Below, in pieces: positions 60,188 to 64,000 of a DNA stretch of 64,000 bases. Numbering within the stretch: the stretch's first letter is position 1; the number at the start of each line of letters is the position of its first letter. The stretch is from Trichuris trichiura (taxonomy: Eukaryota > Nematoda > Enoplea > Trichinellida > Trichuridae). The stretch lies in NCBI GenBank assembly GCA_037903355.1, contig JBAJFE010000061.1:682001-746000 (forward strand), written 5' to 3'. The notes below the pieces were generated by a model. That model did not search any database, was not told the origin of the DNA, and saw only the letters and a program-made list of their open reading frames with translations. The translations under genes were made by a program, and so were the position numbers.

Positions 60188-60695
60188 GGCTAATATTAAT
60201 GTTTCTATTTAACTCCATAGAAATACGCAGCCACTTTTTTCTGATACTGTTCCACCGATATAAGTTAATATATGAGAGCAAAAGCAGCGGATATAACACA
60301 CATTTTTAGTACGTTCGTTGCATGCCTTTATTTCAACTTTTCCAGTGAAGAGATAAATTTTCCAGGTCTTTGTATAAACATTTTTGTTAACCGTTTCTTA
60401 TGAGAATAGGGGTTTCATGTCCCTGAAAGGTTTACCTTGGGAATTTTATGCTGGAAACCAGACATTTCTTCCAAAAAGCAGCGCATAAGGCTGCTCATGT
60501 GAATCTAAGACTAAAGTTTTGCTTTTCAGAAATAATTTTCTGGCACTATTTTATTTGTCTTTCAGCTTCAGACAAGACGTTAACACAAAGAACCACTGCA
60601 AGATTTATTCATAGTATTTCTCAAGCGTTTGTTAATGTCTTATTAACCTCGCATATTCAAAGTAGTGCTTCACAGTTAGGTAGATTAGTCTTCAA

Positions 60696-63600
60696 TTACG
60701 CGTGTAATCTTGCTGCTGCCCTTTTCAGCCATGACAGGTAACGCGTTACTTTTGTGAATGCTTGTCTGTCCGTCACGTCAGAACATATCTCTTGGAAACC
60801 GAACGATACTACTCCGTAAACAACAAATGTACTATTTCTCAGGCATACTAATGGTCCTCCTGAATCGCCCTGAAAGTAAACGAAGTGAGGATTAGTGTAC
60901 TGTTAAGCGAATGCCTATTGAAAAGCCGCAGCTTTTGCTGATATAAGACATACATGCAGGTGAAAGCATGCAATGGCAGTGAATACGTTCATTTCAATGA
61001 TCAGTTTGAACCTGCAGCTATCAAAGTAGACTTAAACAGACCTTATTACAGTGGAAGACAACTTAAACCTGACTTATAATTTTAGCACTCTTCAATAGTG
61101 ATCAGTTCATGTTATCTGCTTTCTGTTAATACTAATAGTCTCAATAAAGTTTTTTTTGCGAGGCAGGGCAATTGAAAAATTAAAGTAGAATAAAAAAGTA
61201 TTGTTGCCTACCTGTCTAGCCCCCGTATTTCTTGTCTTACTTGCACTACAAATCATCCGGTTTTCGTTGAAATACGGGTTGTTCACTTTGTCAGCAATGA
61301 TGTAAGTCTGGAACTGTTGTAATTTTGTTCCAGTTCTTCCATTCCCTAAAAATTTAAATCATTATAAATTTAAATATGTCGTTATAGGAAGAGTTTCAAA
61401 AGCCTGAGCATCACTTAAGATTCAATTGCGTATGTGGTTACCATATGACGGCATACGCCAAGGTTGCTTGTGACAGCTTGTTTCGGAATCACCTATTATT
61501 TTAATTATCTGAATAAAAAACTAACACAATGTAAACTGTTGCCGTTGCGCTGCTTTTTGCGTGATTTCTCAGTCCAAAAGGAAAAGAAGCTTAAATGCAC
61601 TCTGAAGGACTGTTAAGTAAAACAGACTATTACTGTTTTTGCAGTAGTAATGAACGAGGGAAGTTAAAATTTAAAAATGTTGAAACGGAAACATTTAGTT
61701 TTATAAGATTCCAATGCTTAGGAAATGAAAACAAGTTAGGCTTCAATTAACCAGGTAAAACCTGTGAAAGGGACGGCTCGCAAGCAAAATTTAGAAATTT
61801 CAGAAAGTGCTAGAACTTAAGATTTTCTACTGCCATTTTCGGATAGTTAGATCTCTTGGGCTGACACTTACGCAAGAGTCCCCAACCAGCTACCAAACAA
61901 GGGTTTTCAGGAGCAGGCAGACCTTCATTTTCAGCCGGTAGGCATATTCCTTGAACTGCTACGTTGTACAAAACCTTTTCCTCCAACTTTATTAGCGCAA
62001 TATCATCTGTGACAGTAGAATTATCAAATCTTCCCGCTTCCAATGCAGCCACCCTTATTTTTTCTGACATTACGTTTGGCCGAGTAAAGTCGTGCAAGCC
62101 GAGGTAAACAGTTACGTTTGTGGCTTTAACCAATGGTGCTCGATCATACCTGCAAATGAAAATAGCAAAAGAGAAAGAGTCATGCCTAGAACTTTTGATG
62201 CATTTGGCATCTTTTACTTTATTTTGCAGTAAGCAGATGTCCTACAGTTTTGTTAACGTGATAATTTAAATGCGGCAGTGCGTTTTAGCGCGCAGAGTAT
62301 AAAGTGTACTGTTAAATTCCTGGGACGTACTACACATTGCCTCCTGCACATCATTATTGCTGTTGTACTGTGTTCTTTTGGAATTCCAAGCAAGCGCAGA
62401 TAAACGGTGGGACAAGCTGTGACTGACGTTACGGTTCGTGGTAGGTGTTTTTTGAATCTAAACAAGGAAACAAGCAGGCTCGGTGGGGACCGTGCGGCGT
62501 GAGGGGCGCCTGCATGCACCTGATGCATATTTCGCAAAACTGCACCTACAATTACGGACGGATTCGTTGTGTAGAGGCACAATGTTATCGTTGCGAAGCT
62601 AGCTGGAACAGTTGACGCCTCAAAATGTCGTTGCAGGGCTAAGCCCACGTTGAAAATCCAGGACGAAGTCTTCAAACCAGACTTCATTTTTTGTGAGAAC
62701 AAAAAGCCCTAAACTATCGATTTGGTGATTCCCTGGAAATGCAGGGATTCATTCGAGACGATACCGATCAAAATCCCGCAAATGAAATAATGGCAGGCTA
62801 AAATCTTGTCAGTTCAGATCCCGATAGGGTGAAATCCCGAATAGGTCGAAAAGACACTGTAAAGTTTGGCCTTATGGCAGTTGTGCTTTGGTATTTTCTA
62901 GATAAGGGATGTATTTGAGTAGAAGAGTTATTATGCTAATCTTGTTTTTTAGACCGATAACTTGGAACAGGGCCAGTATAACAACGCCTTTGCACAAACA
63001 TATCCCTTATCTAGAGGATACCATTGCACAGCTGCCACATGGTGAAACATTACAGTGTATTTTCGACCTATCCGGATTTTGACCCATTCGCCATTTCCAC
63101 CTTTCGGGATTTTGATCTCAGCCTCACCTGAGAGATGACATTGAACGTAGTGCGCAAAGCATGCAAGCCTAAACAAACAGATTCTGCGGCTCAAAGGCAT
63201 AGAAATGGTCCATTCAGAGACCGTGGTCATCGGTGCATGCGATGCACGGCGCAGCAAGAATGATGACACTCTGAACAGAGGTACCCTTTTTCCTGAGTAC
63301 AGAAGGCACCTTAAAAACGGCTAGTTGGTTTATGCACTGCTAGGAAACCCTCCGCCTTAGCTTTCTACGACCAGTTCAGGTGCTTCCAAGAATACTGACC
63401 AACTGAACAGACCAGGCCTGACAAAAAGTATATTCTCCTAACTAATCTTGCTTGCAAAGGGCTGGCCCGGGTCTAACGTATGGCTAAAACTAAGGGGAAC
63501 ATCGGACGAAAATTAGCGCCCCTACCAATCAGCTCTACCTGATTACATCGTGGAGTCATCCAACAGCCATTCGATATGAATATTTCTGACATCTTTTCCC

Positions 63601-63829
63601 ATTTAGCCTTTAGGTTCCTTTGCGTTAAGGTTACGGTACTTTTGGATTCGTCGTATCCATGTGTACCTGAGTACTACTAATGAATTTGAAAAAAATGAGT
63701 AGCTTCCATTCGCTTTCTATTGCCTACAACGCTTCAATATGACAGCTAGCGTAAGCTTACCTTTTGAACAGGCGGCCCAAAAGGCGCCTCATCTTTTCCC
63801 AGGAAGTTTTCTGTTTGCGATAGCGTTCC
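60696..63829 (-). CDS. Chymotrypsin-fold serine protease, copy 3 (5' exons outside window)
   Basis: Exons (minus) are 63829-63761, 62149-61872, 61345-61212 and 60869-60696, with lengths 69, 278, 134 and 174 and all junctions in phase. Asp (TDDIALIKLE), GWG and Ser (TGARQGDSGGPLVC) are present. The exon carrying the activation site and catalytic His, present in copies 1 and 2, should lie past position 64000. The 69-nt exon (YRKQKTSWEKMRRLLGRLFKR) aligns with the 66-nt exon of copy 2 by phase, position and the Y..Q..TS..K pattern, one codon longer. It shares the Gly189 and missing Cys191 features. Copy 3 is clearly more diverged from copies 1 and 2 than they are from each other. Confidence 0.85.
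62150..63760 (-). other. Intron of protease copy 3 with an inverted-repeat element
   Basis: This 1.6-kb intron runs from a strong AG|GTAAGC donor at 63761 to a TTTGCAG acceptor at 62150. It contains the foldback at 62766-63120. A 149-codon minus frame (62702-62253) has no recognised motif and is treated as chance or as decayed repeat sequence. Confidence 0.55.
62766..63120. mobile_element. Inverted-repeat (foldback) element, arms ~125-150 nt
   Basis: Left arm 62766-62914 and right arm 62996-63120 are imperfect reverse complements. Paired blocks are GATCAAAATCCCG, AATAGGTCGAAAA, ACACTGTAA, and CTAGATAAGGGAT with its complement at 63003. The centre is about 80 nt. No transposase frame is present. 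Confidence 0.7.
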
Positions 63830-64000
63830 CTAAGAATTTGTAACATCAGTCAAAGCTGTAGATACAATGGCTACGTGAATAACATGTTAAATAGTATGCG
63901 CTATAATGTTTTGTTTATTTATTGACCTCACTGTGAATTTGGCAAGTAGAGATACAATCTCAGTTGTCCAAATCGCGCGGGAAACAAAACTTTTAAAAAT

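Noticed and set aside
62253..62702. 149-codon minus frame in the copy 3 intron, considered as a transposase fragment
   Set aside because: I could not match it to mariner, Tc1 or other transposase motifs in any frame, and it lacks catalytic residues of those families.
1..64000. CRISPR arrays, bacterial operons or ribosome-binding sites
   Set aside because: The gene content and spliceosomal introns are eukaryotic; no direct-repeat/spacer array is present.

Overview
This is a eukaryotic nuclear window, most likely from a clade I (enoplean) nematode such as a whipworm (Trichuris-like). The reasons are compact genes cut by many introns of about 50-60 nt with GT-AG ends, metazoan-specific proteins (EFR3, epsin, liprin-beta, RanBP2/Nup358), and a local cluster of divergent chymotrypsin-fold serine proteases. 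The genus is an inference; nothing in the sequence proves it.

Layout. Positions 1-778 (minus) hold a KDEL receptor whose last ~20 codons lie outside the window. Positions 3494-5473 (plus) hold epsin. Positions 8300-13166 (plus) hold EFR3, with a five-copy ~325-bp tandem repeat in its third intron. Positions 13160-22125 (minus) hold a RanBP2/Nup358-like nucleoporin whose stop codon overlaps that of efr3. Positions 24704-42483 (plus) hold liprin-beta, with a first intron of 12.35 kb and a second possible first exon at 33065. From about 43 kb to the end the sequence is AT-richer and duplicated. It carries three minus-strand serine protease genes of one five-exon design, a relic of a fourth, and several inverted-repeat elements including a pogo/Tigger-like MITE.

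Roles. The first half encodes housekeeping trafficking and membrane proteins: ER retrieval (KDEL receptor), clathrin endocytosis (epsin), plasma-membrane anchoring of the PI4-kinase complex (EFR3), nuclear transport (Nup358) and a synaptic/adhesion scaffold (liprin-beta). They are not an operon: strands alternate and spacing is wide. The second half looks like a young tandem expansion of probably secreted proteases whose introns as well as exons are still alignable.

Exon boundaries were worked out by hand from reading frame, splice dinucleotides and recalled family similarity. Most junctions keep phase exactly. Three places need a weak splice site or show a one-base frame problem, so local consensus errors are possible.
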